Below, piece after piece: positions 1 through 11,110 of a stretch of 64,000 nucleotides of DNA. Each line of letters opens with the position of its first letter. Position 1 is the first letter of the stretch. The notes beneath the pieces are model-generated. The model saw only the letters and a list, made by a program, of their open reading frames with translations. It searched no databases and was not told the DNA's origin. Source of the DNA: Muscardinus avellanarius (Eukaryota > Chordata > Mammalia > Rodentia > Gliridae); the NCBI GenBank assembly GCA_963383645.1, contig OY726559.1, positions 111,961,393-112,025,392 on the forward strand, written 5' to 3'. The translations under genes and the position numbers were made by a program.

Positions 1-94
1 AAAAAAGCAACTCAATGCAGCGTAGAAAATTATCTGATGTGCGCGGAAGTCCTGCTGAAAGGAAGTTCTGAGCCCTTAAAACAAAATGGAAGTG

Positions 95-605
95 GGAGTG
101 TTGGTGTGGACCTGTAATCCCTATACTTGGGAAGCTGAGACAGGAGGGTTGCAGGTTTGAGGCCAGCCTCAGCAACTTAGCAAGGTCCTCCACAACTTAG
201 TGAGGCCCTGTTCCAAAAAAAATAAAAATAAAACAAAATGGGACTGGGGTGTAGCTCAGAGATAGAATGCCCCTCAGTTCTATCCCCAGTACCGAAAAAC
301 AAAATAAAAGAAAACAAAAAATACATGTGGGAAAAGAGTGGTAAAAATGAGCTAACTTTGAGACTACACCAATACATTAGAAATAATTAAAGTGAAGCCG
401 GGCGTGGTGGCGCACGCTTGTGATCCCAGCATTGGGGAAGCTGAGACAGGAGGATCGCGGTTTGCGGCCAGGCTCAGCTACTTAGTGAGGCCCTTTGCAA
501 CTCAGTGAGACCCTGTTTCAAAATAAAAAATAAAAAATAGGGCTGGGGATGTAGCTCAGAGGTAGAATGCCCCTGGGTTCCATCCCCAGTACCACAAAAA
601 AAAAA

Positions 606-668
<63 letters not shown>

Positions 669-908
669 CAAAAGAAGATAGAAGCCGGGCATGGTGGCGC
701 ATGCTTGTAATCCCCACGCTTGGGAGGCTGAGACAGGAGGATCACACAGGTTCGAAGCCAGCCTCAGCTACTTAGTGAGGCTCTCAGCAACTTAGTGAGA
801 CCCTGTTTCCAATTAAATATAAAATGGGTCTGGGAGTATAGCCCAGAGGTAGAAAGCCCCTGGGTTCCATCCCCAGTACCACCAAAAAAAAAAAAAGAAG
901 AAGAAGAA

Positions 909-939
<31 letters not shown>

Positions 940-960
940 AAGAAAGAAAAGAAAGAAGAA
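95..960 (+). mobile_element. Three B1-dID SINEs in tandem
   Basis: Elements at 95-318, 396-608 (tail gaaa repeats to 672) and 683-897 (purine tail to 960). All have the B1-like left part, the A-rich linker and the ID-like right part. Confidence 0.85.
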
Positions 961-2160
961 AACTGTGAAGAGAATTATATGGTCATAGAAAGAACCAGCA
1001 ACGTTGAGAGTCAGCAGTTTGAATACCTATAGCACTGCCGGGCCTTGTCAAGCCAAGAGAGAGGACAAGAAGGGAAAAGAAAGCAAACGTTCATTATCAA
1101 AAAAGACAAAACACACAGCTACAAACCCTGCAGGTGTCGGCATGTTGAATGAAATATATTAACAAGACATTGACAACTCATTGGGCAATTTCGATAATCT
1201 GTACAGAATATTTAAGAATTACTAATTCCATTCATCTGGCACAAAAAAAGGAAAATCTGAATAGAGTTAGATTTATTTTTTAAAAAACTGGCCACAGAAT
1301 TGAAAACATCTCTCCAAAAACACTTTCTGAACACATAAGGCTTCGCTGGTAAGTTCTACCAAATTTTAACAACAACAACAAAAAAAACATTAAAAATAAA
1401 AGCATAGAAAATGTCCCACATTTTGGAGAATTAAAACACAGGCAATGTTTTTTAGATCATTTTACACAGTCAAAAACTCCATATTGTAACAGCGAAATGA
1501 ACAAGGATATCATAACAACTAAATGGACATAAATATAAAACCCTAAACAAAATGTTTCTAAAATAATTCAGCATGCGTACATTACAAACAAAACAGATAA
1601 TTACAGAAACTTGAGGGGGTTGCCACTTGAAGATCCATAAGTGGGTCACAGCATTAACTAAGTAAAAGATGTAAAACACCTTTAATCACGAGGGCTGTGG
1701 AGTGTGTGCCTGGGAGTTGAATAAATCTGTGTGGAGCCTGTGGCCGACACCGTCAATCCACAGCTTCTAATTCTTCTTTTGGCTTGTATATAAATTGTGG
1801 GTTATCTTACTATCTATGGGAACTCAGACTGAGTCAGAAAAACAATGATACTTTGAGGAAATGTACCAAGGTGGACTCCTGGGAAGACAACATCAATTCT
1901 GGATTTTTTTTTTTAATATTTCCTCCAAATGGAAGAGAAGACAAGATGTGCGCTCACTAGATGCCCTGATAAAACCTGTAAAGAGGAACAAAGCACAGCT
2001 GTTTGTTGCGTTGTTCTGACACCCTTGTTCATTCAGATGTTACAATATGCAGCTTTTGACTGTGTAAAATGAACTAAAAAACGTTGCCTTTGGTTTTATT
2101 TTCCAAGCTACGTCTATGTGCCTGTTTATAGCCAAGGCACTCACAAAATGGAAGGGTGAG
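961..2160. repeat. 3' flank of gene 1, member of the duplicated flank family
   Basis: 1500-1680 aligns with 31990-32150, and 1800-2000 aligns with 11345-11520, 19460-19630 and 32380-32540 (shared words: ctcctgggaagacaacatc, gatgccctgataaaacctg). No gene seen. Confidence 0.6.
1141..1400 (+). mobile_element. L1 ORF2 relic in the 3' flank of gene 1
   Basis: ggccacagaattgaaaacat and aaggcttcgctggtaagttc resemble L1 ORF2. Old and eroded. Confidence 0.4.
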
Positions 2161-2174
2161 GCAGACAAGAGCCT

Positions 2175-2330
2175 TTAATGGATCCAGGGATAAATAAAAT
2201 CTGCTGAATACTCATGCGATGGAATTCTGATCACCATAAAATGTAAGGGAATTCTGGCACGTGCTACAGAATAAATGAACCTAGAGGACACACAGCTAAG
2301 TGAAATAAACCTGTCCAAAAATGAGCAAGG
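2175..2330 (+). mobile_element. Old L1 3'-end relic shared by the flanks
   Basis: ggaattctggcacgtgctac and acacagctaagtgaaataaa match L1 3' end text. Counterparts at about 11640-11770 and 19750-19880 show that it was inside the duplicated unit. Confidence 0.45.
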
Positions 2331-2332
2331 GA

Positions 2333-2554
2333 GCCAGGCGTGGTGGCGCACGCTTGTAATCCCCACGCTTGGGAGGCTGAGACAGGAGGATCGCACGGGT
2401 TTGAAGCCAGCCTCAGCTACTTAGTGAGGCTCTCAGCAACTTAGTGAGACCCTGTTTCAAAATAAAATATAAAAAAGGTCTGGGAGTATAGCCCAGAGGT
2501 AGAAAGCCCCTGGGTTCCACCCCCAGTACCACCAAAAAAAAAAAAAAAAAAAAA
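2333..2554 (+). mobile_element. B1-dID SINE, type B
   Basis: Left half has the variant atccccacgcttgggaggct; right half has ggtctgggagtatagcccag. Confidence 0.85.
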
Positions 2555-2767
2555 AGAGCAAGGGAGGATGATCCCATGGAGGAGCAACATCAATAGAAAT
2601 GGAAATACTACGATCCCCACCAGGGCATGGAAGAGGAGGGGAATGTTGAGCTAATAGATTCTGGAAATGGACCCTGCTAATAAAAAAAAAAATCAAGTGA
2701 ATGCATCGAATGCACCTATAATAGTAAAGATGGTAAGTATCGTGGCAACTGCAGTTTAACATGATTT

Positions 2768-2982
2768 TGGGGGGGAGGAGTACTGGGGATTGAACCCAGG
2801 AGCATTCTACCTCTGAACTATACCCACAATTCTATTTTTTATTCTTTATTTGGAAACAGGGTCTCACTTTGTTGGGGAGAGCCTCACTAAGTAGCTGAGG
2901 CTGGCGGTGAACCTGTGCTCCTCCTGTCTCCGCCTCCCAAGTACTGGGATTACAAGCGTGCGTCACCACGCCCGGCCGCCAT
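2768..2982 (-). mobile_element. B1-dID SINE
   Basis: Inverted copy from tactggggattgaacccagg to cacgcccggcc, about 130 bp 3' of the gene 1 transmembrane exon. Confidence 0.85.
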
Positions 2983-3110
2983 GATTTTTTAAGTGAGCGC
3001 TACATAGGAGATGGTGGTCAAGAAGATAGAAGTGAAGAGGTATATGTGGGTGATTGTAGAAACAGTGAGAAACTGGAGAGAAATAAAATATATATAAAAA
3101 AAAACCTCAC

Positions 3111-3201
3111 CTGCGCCTCCGAAACCATAACGCAAAACCCATCAAGAACAAACAGGTCACAAAAGCTGCCAAGATGATGAGGCCAGTGGAGAGGGAGCGC
3201 C
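3111..3201 (-). CDS. CD1B: CD1B-like 1, exon 5 (transmembrane)
   Basis: 91 bp after a ggcag acceptor. Encodes a short stalk (GRSLST), a hydrophobic helix ([20 protein letters not shown]) and basic FRRR at the cytosolic side, ending in phase 2 at gtgag. Confidence 0.83.
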
Positions 3202-5472
3202 CTGCCATGGGGACAGGGACACGGGCCGTCACGTGAAATCCCAGACACCCATTCCATGGCCGTCTCTTGCCCGGCTGTTTCCTTCATCCTCTAAAGCTCC
3301 ATCTCTTCCTCTTCTTCCCTCTCCATCTCCCCTCTCCCCCTTCCCTTAGCCCTACTCTGCTCCAACTTTTCTCTCCTTCTCCCTCCCCATCCATCCTAGA
3401 TCCTCCCTCTGAACCCGAGGACCCCTCTCCCCTCCAGCCGGCCCGGCCTCTCTCACCCCAGTAGAGGACGAGGTCCTGCCCTCCCAGGCTGCTGTGCTTC
3501 ACCCGGCAGCTCAGGCCAGACGCCTCCCCGGCCGCCACGTCCAGGGTCACTCGGAGATACCACGTGCCATCCACATGGGGCAGGAAGGGACCTGGCTGAG
3601 TGCCCAGCAGCTCCTGCTCACCCCGGATCCACATCACCCACACGGGCTTGGGGTGGAAGCCGGAGACGTGGCAGACCAGCAGCAGACGGCCGGGCCCCGG
3701 GCTGGGGCCACTGGACAGCCAGGCCTCGGGCCTCACTGGACAGGAAGGGCGGGAGAGTGTCACCTTAGGGTGGTGGCCCAAAGCACAGGGCTCAGGAGCC
3801 CACAGATAAGGCACTGGCCCCTCTGCTCCTTTGAACAAAATATGTCATTGATACAGCCCCTCCCTCTCCTTAGGTACCCTCTTACTCTTGGGTTTAAAAA
3901 GGTTTAAAGAAAGGTACTGAGAGCAGCACTCACCCTGCCTCTGCAGATCCACCATGCCTGCTGCCAGAAGGCTCGAGAGGAACTGGGGGCAGGTGTGAAA
4001 GAGCAGGTTTTCCACGATCTCACACAAAGTCCTGTAACTAGTGACTACTGCACAGAACTTCTTTGCCCTGATGTCACCGTCTGAGGAAGCCCAGCTTGTC
4101 CTGATGCTCATGAAATCCTCCCCATTTAAAGCTCCCCGCAGGAAGCTCACAGCACCCCCAGGGTGCAGCTCGCAGCCCGCGATGCCCTGGATCTCGAAGG
4201 GGTCTGCGCAGAAGGGAAACAGAAAAGTTATTCGCCAGCAAACGAGGAATAGAAGGGTGCGGGAAGGAGACAAGACTGTGATGCTAGAGCCGGGCGTGGT
4301 GGCGCACGCTTGTAATCCCAGCATTCGGGAGGCTGAGACCCGGAGGATCACGGTTCGCGGACAGCCTCAGCTACTTAGTGAGGCCCTCTGCAACTCAGTG
4401 AGACCCGGTTTCAAAATAAAGAATAAAAAATAGGGCAGGGGGTGTAGCTCAGAGGTCAAATGCCCCTGGGTTCCATCCCCAGACCCGCAAAAAAAAAAAA
4501 AAAAAAAGACTGTGATGCTGGGTGAGGATAAATGTCTGTGTGACCAACGACGAGGCCAAATAATTACAGCACCTACAGCCTTCCAGAAAGAAGGCACATG
4601 GGGAGGTCGGACCAGAGAAGAAGGCTGAAGGGAGGGATGGGAGGAGGAAGCCACACTGGAGGTCGCCCAGACACCAGAGCAAGTTTTGCAGAGGCTGGAC
4701 ACAGAGACCTCCATCTATGAGGGGCACTGGGGTGTGAGTTAGAGAGGGGCAGGTGGAGCCAGGGAAATTAAGAAGAAGCAGGAAAAAGAGGGAGAGGCTG
4801 CCCTGCATCCAGAGAGAAGCCAGGTCCCTGGGGCTCTACGGGCCTGAGCACTGCGCTTACACTCCAGCCTGAATTCAGCAGTATTCTCTCGTACTTCCCT
4901 AGTAAGCACAATGAAGTAGATTCGGAAAATCTCCTCCAGCTCCAGGATCTCCTTATCACTGAAGTTGCCCTTGGACCAGGGCGTCAGGAAGATGGCTGTC
5001 TCGTTATTCCTGTACCACCTCTGAATCTGCAGGTCTTCCAGCCAGCCTGAGCCTTCATTTAGTGTTAAGGTACTGTTGATAAAGGACGAGATCTGCATGA
5101 CATGGAAGGAGGGTGGCCCCGGGGAGGCTGCAAAAAAATGAAGGAGAGATGATGGGTAGAGAAGTAGGAGGGGGAGGGGCAGCACGGATCTGGGAATTGA
5201 AAAGATACAGGAAACAGACCCCAGCATGGGCAGAAACTTGAGACCTGGCATGTGGAGAGCCCAGAGCCTCTGGCCCAGCCTCACCTCCTGCATGGGGAAA
5301 GAGGGTGGACAGGAGGCCAGGGGTCCTCAGAGTCACAGAGCCCCGGGGTAAGTGCAGCTGCTGTGACCCAGTTCAGGGACCTGCCACAGAGGCTCTTACC
5401 ATCCTGCTTGTCACCGCCTGGGAAGACAGCTGCCATATGAACCACCAGCAGCAGCAGCAGCAGCAGCAGCAT
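3111..5472 (-). CDS. CD1B: CD1B-like gene 1: open, divergent antigen groove
   Basis: Lipid-antigen-presenting glycoprotein of the group 1 CD1 family, expected at the cell surface and in endosomes with beta2-microglobulin. Five exons join in frame on the minus strand: signal 5400-5472, alpha1 4861-5127, alpha2 3934-4203, alpha3 3457-3735 and transmembrane 3111-3201 (980 coding bases). All inner junctions are GT/AG and no stop interrupts the frame. CD1B affinity rests on [32 protein letters not shown] and LQRQ. Odd points: alpha2 is 9 bp shorter than in the other copies, and the usual HGWDS of alpha1 reads QRWYR. Alpha3 stays almost identical to its paralogues. The short tail exon was not found. 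A SINE lies in the alpha1-alpha2 intron (4289-4507). The gene is probably functional, but one with a changed ligand groove; a recent pseudogene without breaks is possible. Confidence 0.85.
3457..3735 (-). CDS. CD1B: CD1B-like 1, exon 4 (alpha3 Ig domain)
   Basis: 279 bp, open, phase 1 at both ends. Ig C1-type domain with [11 protein letters not shown] at the start, [15 protein letters not shown], and [20 protein letters not shown] at the end. Small differences from the paralogues are [11 protein letters not shown] in place of [11 protein letters not shown]. Confidence 0.9.
3934..4203 (-). CDS. CD1B: CD1B-like 1, exon 3 (alpha2 domain, three codons short)
   Basis: 270 bp, against 279 bp in the other four genes, still in frame. 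The domain disulphide cysteines (GIAGCELH and HTCPQF) are kept. One residue is missing near GGAVSF and two near TSWASSDGD, where the paralogues have N-A/S-T/S-CVP; the Cys of that CVP motif is absent. Confidence 0.87.
4289..4505 (+). mobile_element. B1-dID SINE in the alpha1-alpha2 intron of gene 1
   Basis: Perfect 14-bp target duplication aagactgtgatgct at 4272-4285 and 4506-4519. Absent from genes 2 and 3 at this place, so it postdates the split. Confidence 0.9.
4861..5127 (-). CDS. CD1B: CD1B-like 1, exon 2 (alpha1 domain)
   Basis: 267 bp between a ttttttgcag acceptor and a gtaag donor, fully open. Encodes [18 protein letters not shown] and [11 protein letters not shown]. Possible N-glycosylation sequons are NST, NET and NFS. 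The helix segment [15 protein letters not shown] differs strongly from the HGWDSVKG form of copies 2-4. Confidence 0.88.
5400..5472 (-). CDS. CD1B: CD1B-like 1, exon 1 (signal peptide)
   Basis: Starts at ATG 5472-5470. It encodes Met followed by eight Leu from a pure CTG run, then [15 protein letters not shown], and ends in phase 1 at a gtaag donor. The start is chosen because it gives a typical hydrophobic signal and agrees with the three paralogues. Confidence 0.8.
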
Positions 5473-6130
5473 GTCTCTGGAGACGATGCCTCCTCCGCGG
5501 CACCTTGATCTCTGACTTTAGCACCCTCTCCCTCAGCTCCCTGGGTGACTTCCTCTCTCGCCCCTCACAAGTCCCTCCCTCATACAAATTGTGCACCAGA
5601 GAAAAGACGCAACTCTCAGGGCCTGGGATGCGCTCCATTTCTCAGTTCCCCTCATCCCGGACTCTTAAGTCCTTGACTTCCAGCATCTCTCCAAGCCTTC
5701 GGCTTCCTGCAGATGAGCTCAGAAAAGCCCTGTGTGGCTGTGGAAAGTCACTTCACCTTCCGGAGACTCTGTGTACTCATCTGCCGAAGAAGACAGTGAC
5801 ATCAAGGATGCTGGGCTTCCAGTCTGCTGTCACCTGCAGTAAAGAATCCTCTCAGCTTCTTCACCCAGTCTGCTTCTCCCTTCACCGACTCTTCTCAGGC
5901 TCTGTCTCCTCCTTCCCAGTTTTCTCAGAACCCCTTTCTCCTATCTCACCTGCCTTGTCTGGTCTCCTAATCTTAGTCTTTTTTGGTTTTCACTTTCATA
6001 ACGACTCCTATTTCATCAAATTCTCCAAACTATAATACAGGTCAATTTACCACGATGCTGGAGAAGAAGGAATAGATATCATGTCGACGAGTGAACCAAT
6101 CAACTGAAAACAGGAAGAAAAATATTTCTC
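5473..6130 (-). promoter_or_regulatory. Conserved 5' flank of CD1B-like gene 1
   Basis: About 650 bp upstream of the start codon aligns closely with 15713-16370 (gene 2), its first part with 23729-24097 (gene 3), and in part with 37717-37900 (gene 4). Conservation of unique, non-repeat sequence next to each first exon suggests promoter and 5' UTR. I cannot mark the transcription start. Confidence 0.45.
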
Positions 6131-6429
6131 TTGTTTTACTTTCCTCTATTTGTCCACCAAACAGAATATAATGAAACAATTATGAAACCACTGAACTTAA
6201 AAGATTTTCAAACCATTCAATAATAAAGCTATTCATACCTACAATTAAACACAATGTAATAAAGAGGGCTATAATAAATAGAATGCTCACACCAAAACAG
6301 AACTACACCTGGTAGTGAATTTGATAAAACAGGGAAGCAGGGTGGTCCCTACTTGGGCCAGGGAGTGGGGATCTTAAATTGTTTGCTGATAAGAACTGGG
6401 TTTCCATTTTGCAAGTTGAAAGAGATTCT

Positions 6430-8210
6430 ACAGATGAATCAAGGTTTTGTTATGTTGACCTTACCTGTCTTTTATTTTCTATTACATTGATTTCTGCTCT
6501 TATTTTAATAATTTCCTGCCTTCCATTGGGGTTGGTATGAGCCTATGTCTATCTTTCCAGAGCCCAGAAGTGTGTCATTAACTTGCTTATTTGGCGGAGG
6601 GGGAGATCTGAGGACCGCAGTTCACAGACAACCTCATCTACTTAGCAAGGCCTTTTGAAACTCAGTCAGACCCTGTTTCAAAAATAATAAAAAGACCAAA
6701 AAATAGGGCTGACGGTGTAGGTCGGAGGTAGAACTCCTGGGTTCCAACCCTGGTACCGCAAAAAAAAAAAAAAAAGTTGTTTATTTTGTAACTTTCTGGG
6801 GTTTTTTTATGTGGGCACTCAATGCTATACATTTTCTTTATACCTGCCTTCAAAGTTTTCCATAAAATTTTGTATGTTCTTTCTCTATTTTCACTTAATT
6901 CTTGTCATTTTTAAGTTTATTCCTTATTTCATCTATGATCCAGCCCTCACTCAAAAGTATATCACTAAATCTCTGATGTTTATGTAATTGCTTTGGATTT
7001 TTCTGGTGTTTATTTCTACATTATTTCATCGTGATCTGTAAAGATGCAAGGAATTATATTACACTTTTTGTAATTTTCTGGTAGTTGTTTTATGGCCAAG
7101 AATCTGGTCTCTTTGGAGAAGTTCCCATGAGCAGCAGAAAAGAATGTGTATCCACCCATTATTCGATGGAATATTCTATATATGTCTATTAGACCCATAT
7201 AGTTTATAGTGTTCTTGGGTCTGAAAAGTATTTACTGATGTTTTGTCTGTAAAATCGATCTGGTGGTTTGAGAGGTAGGTTAAAGTCTCCCAATACTATT
7301 GAATTGAGGTCTGAGTCTTAATGTTCTAATGAGTTTTTTACGAGTGTGTGCGCCAGCCAGGTGTGCTGGCACACTTTTAATCCCAACATTTGGGAAGCTG
7401 AGACAGGAGGATCAAAGTTCACAGACAGCCTCAGCTACTTAGTGAGACTCATTGCAACTCAGTGAGACCCTGCTTCAAAATAAAGAATCATAAATAGGGC
7501 TGGGGGTGTAGCTTGGAGGTAGAATGCCCCTGGGTTCCATCCCCAGTACTAAAAAAAAAAAAAGGGTGGGTGTGCCCATGTTTCACACATAAATGTTTAC
7601 TGTCATTATATCTTCCTGCTGGATTATTCCTTTTATCAGTAATAAATGGACCACTTTTTCTCATCTGATACATTTTTACTTAAAAATCTACTTTTTTGGA
7701 TATAAGAGTTTTGACATTGCCTTATTGGAATTCTAAATGTATCCTAGACAACCATCTCATTTTCTATATTTGATAGTTCTCTAATATCATTTCTCTGAAG
7801 AGGTTAATAATCTCCTTTGTGCTTCTAGACCTTCTTCAAAGTCTATTAGCCATAAGTAAGATTGTTTTATTTTATCCCCAAATTTTTAAATATTCTCATG
7901 TTGACATGTTGTCTTCTCTCCATTATGATTTAAAAGTGCCAGCCTGGCTTTTGTCCAAAAGCAAACAAACTCTGTAAAGTGAAACAAACTACTCTATCTT
8001 CTTGTTGACCTGATTGCCATATAATTACACAGTCAACTTCTCTGCCTCCTTTCATCAGCTTTGAAAGAAAGTGTATTTTAGCTGATGCAAGTGTAACATC
8101 TCCTACTTGATTTTGGTTTGCATTTGAGCAGAATGTCTTTTTTCATCTCTTCACTTTCAGATCATGTATCTTCACTGGTGTAAAGAGTTTCTTGTAATAG
8201 CATATTGCTG
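6430..8210 (-). mobile_element. L1 ORF2 fragment upstream of gene 1, with two nested SINEs
   Basis: Antisense L1 ORF2 text, e.g. attacattgatttctgctct and gaatctggtctctttgg, is interrupted by SINEs at 6590-6774 and 7353-7564. The first SINE is also present in the gene 2 flank, so it predates the duplication; the second is not. Confidence 0.65.
7353..7564 (+). mobile_element. B1-dID SINE nested in L1
   Basis: Present in the gene 1 flank only; the gene 2 flank diverges just before this point. Confidence 0.8.
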
Positions 8211-8229
8211 AATCTTATTTGTCCATTAA

Positions 8230-8380
8230 AATATTATCTCTCCTTTCTCTTTCTCGCTCTCTCTCTTCTTTCTCTTTTCTCTCTTCTCTCTTCTCTCTCT
8301 GTTTCTCTCTTCTCTCTTTCTCTCTCGCTCTCACTCTCTCTTCTTTCTCTTCTCTTCTCTCTTTGTTTCTCTTTCCTCTC

Positions 8381-8435
<55 letters not shown>

Positions 8436-8465
8436 TCGCGCCTCTCTCTATGCTTTCTGTCTCTG
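8230..8465 (+). repeat. (CT)n-rich pyrimidine tract
   Basis: Degenerate ctttctct blocks ending in about 26 pure CT repeats at 8379-8431. It closes the L1 fragment upstream of gene 1. Confidence 0.95.
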
Positions 8466-9099
8466 AGACATAGTTGTTTGTTCTGACATATGCTCGCTAC
8501 CATCCCCATGTAGCACCTTCACCAGAGTCCAAAATAGGAAAATAAAACTTTTTCTTATAAGTTAATTGTCTTGAAGCATTTCACTTCAATGACAGAAAAC
8601 TAATACAATGTTTTATCCACATCATTATAATTTTCAATAATATAGTTGGGTCTAATCTACAAACCAGCCAAACCATAGCCTCACACCTGAACCCTCGAGA
8701 CAGGCACAGCTCAGCTTAGGTGGAAACGCACCACACCTGCATGGTGACTGGTTCATTTAAGGGCTCTGTAGCACCCATCATCACAATGTCCTCCTCTTCT
8801 TCAGCCACAATACCCAGCCTCTGAGATCTTACATTCAATGGCTAAAATTCATTGTTCTCTTTTTCCTTGTACCATTAAAGCAATACAGGGGAAGGAGATG
8901 TGGCTGTTCCATGGAGCTGGTTTCTCATAATGCAACTGCTCTGATCAGCTCCAGCCAAGACAGGAGATAGAACTCCTAACAGTGTCGTGAAGACCTCTAG
9001 TGTGCCATTCAGTCAAACATTTTATACTGAATTTCAACCTCAAAGTTAATTAAGTTGACCTAACTCAAATATTGTCGAACTAAACTTCTTGACAACGTA
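8466..9099. other. Intergenic sequence, nothing recognised
   Basis: Non-repeat sequence with MaLR-like words near 8540-8610 (ttataagttaattgtcttg). No gene seen. Confidence 0.35.
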
Positions 9100-9893
9100 A
9101 AATGTACAACATTCTCCAGTAAACAGGGAACATTTATATAGGACATTAAGTTTGCCTGAAAACCAGTGTAAACAAATCTCAAAGGCTGAAACCATACAAA
9201 ATACTTTTTCTGACATCATTAAGCTAAATTAGTGATTTAAAATGTGGATTTACCCACTGCTAGGATTATAATCCTTAAGACTCAATTATATCAGCTCCAA
9301 ATGTTAATAAATGACCTAACTATGGGGCATTTATATCTAACCATAATAGCAGCATATCAAATATTCTGATATCCACTCGTACCATACTTAAAGGACATAT
9401 TCAGCCTTTTAAGCACGTAAGAAAAAAATATTGGTGAAAAAAGTTAGTTATGAATCTACCTCATTTAAGTAGAAATTTAAATCAAACCAAAACCAAAAGA
9501 ACTGGTAGAAATAAAATAACCAAAAATGATAAGATCATAAAATCAGTAAGTGTGAGTAACAGTGATACCAGAATGAGTCTATGAAATACTTTTTTGTCAC
9601 AAGAAGTACAGAATATACATCTAAAAAGTTATGAATTCTGAGTGGATCCTTCAATGATACCATCTCAAACCAATCCATAGCTCTTGATTATCTTTCTACT
9701 TTTTTATAAATTAGAAGTACCTGCCGGGCGTGGTGGCACACGCTTGTAATCCCCACGCTTGGGAGGTGGAGACAGGAGGATCGTGCAGGTTCGAAGCCAG
9801 CGCGCTGGCTTAAGAGACCCTGTTTCCAAATAAAATATAAAATAGGACTGGGAGTGTTGGCCGGAGGTAGAAGGGTTTCCAGGAAACCCAGTA

Positions 9894-9933
<40 letters not shown>

Positions 9934-10070
9934 GAAATACCTTATGATCTATTAGAACTATGATTTGATTTAAAACAATGACTTTTTGTGAAATGTAACA
10001 ACATTGACTCCAAGGAGGATACCAGTTTCTAGCCTTCTTATATTTCTCCTTTTTCTTTTGAAACAAAAAA
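9100..10070. repeat. Extra copy of the CD1B 3' flank without a gene
   Basis: 9150-9290 aligns with 10340-10440, 9390-9700 with 10757-11060, and 9940-10060 with 11336-11450. A type-C SINE and (CA)n lie at 9723-9931. No CD1 exon is found next to it. Confidence 0.6.
9723..9931 (+). mobile_element. B1-dID SINE, type C, with (CA)n tail
   Basis: Type C has ggcttaagagaccctgtttcc and agggtttccaggaa and often a (CA)n tail in place of poly(A). Confidence 0.85.
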
Positions 10071-10486
10071 ATAAAATAAAATAAAATAAAACAGCAAGAA
10101 CACAGCATTAAAAGACATCCGGTAGGCAATGACTCTGCATTCTTGTGGTTTTGTTATGTCAGGCCTTGGTGTGAGGGTTCTATTTATTACAATCCCTTTC
10201 ATCATTGTGTGTTAGAACTCCGGGTGTGAATGATGTTTCAATGGCTTTTTCACTTAGTGGATCAAAAATCTTTCAATTAAACAGGCAGGATTTATTTATG
10301 AGATGATGTTAGTCTATAAAACAATATAAATAATTTTCTAAGGCTGAAACCAAGAAAGTACGTTTTTCTGATGCCACTGAATTAAGCAAAATCAATGATT
10401 TACCATGTGACAGGAAAACTCCACCATTTCAGGGATTCAGAAATACAAAGTATAAGGAACAAATCTATCAAAAATGGGCATTACGC

Positions 10487-10657
10487 CAGGCGTGGTGGCG
10501 ACACTTGTACTCCCCGCGCTTGGGAGGTGGAGACAGGAGGATCGCGCAGGTTCGAAGTCAGCCTCGCTGTCTTAGGAGACCCTGTTTCCAAATAAAAATG
10601 TAAAAATAGGTCTGGGAGTGTAGCCCGGAGGTAGAAGGTCTTCCAGGAACCCCAGTA

Positions 10658-10689
<32 letters not shown>
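10487..10689 (+). mobile_element. B1-dID SINE, type C, private to unit 2
   Basis: The paralogous site at about 18808 reads straight through (aaaaatgagcattaaaagga), so this insertion came after the 8.1-kb duplication. Confidence 0.88.
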
Positions 10690-10691
<2 letters not shown>

Positions 10692-11110
10692 TAAAAGGAG
10701 ACAAACTGAACTCACAAGGGCCACACAGCATATCACGGGTCCAGACACACACAAGCCATGCTTAAAGGAGGTTTGTAGCCTTTCGACACATATGGGAAAT
10801 AGTGGTGAAAATAAGTTAGTTACCAATCTACCTCATGAAGTTAGAAAAAAGCAATTAAGTCCAAACCAAGGAAACTGGAAGGAAGAAAAATAACAAAAAA
10901 TGATAAGGTCATAATCAGTGAGGGGGAGTCACATTAACAGAATAAAGCTAGGAGACACTTTTTCATACTGAGAAGTGCAAAAGATGAACTGAAGAAATGG
11001 TGAAAACTGGGTGGATCCTACGGCGTTACCATCTTAACACAAATTCACAGCTCTTAATTATTTTTGCTTGTTTTTTTATTTGTGTATTTATTTATTTGTT
11101 TGTTTGTTTT

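Noticed and set aside
540..600. tRNA gene-like A and B boxes in the ID-like halves throughout the window
   Set aside because: They are parts of SINEs with A-rich tails and cannot fold as complete tRNAs.
3284..3838. Single 184-codon frame covering alpha3 and beyond as one exon
   Set aside because: Splice sites at 3457 and 3735 and the matching 279-bp length in other copies show that the rest is intron read-through.
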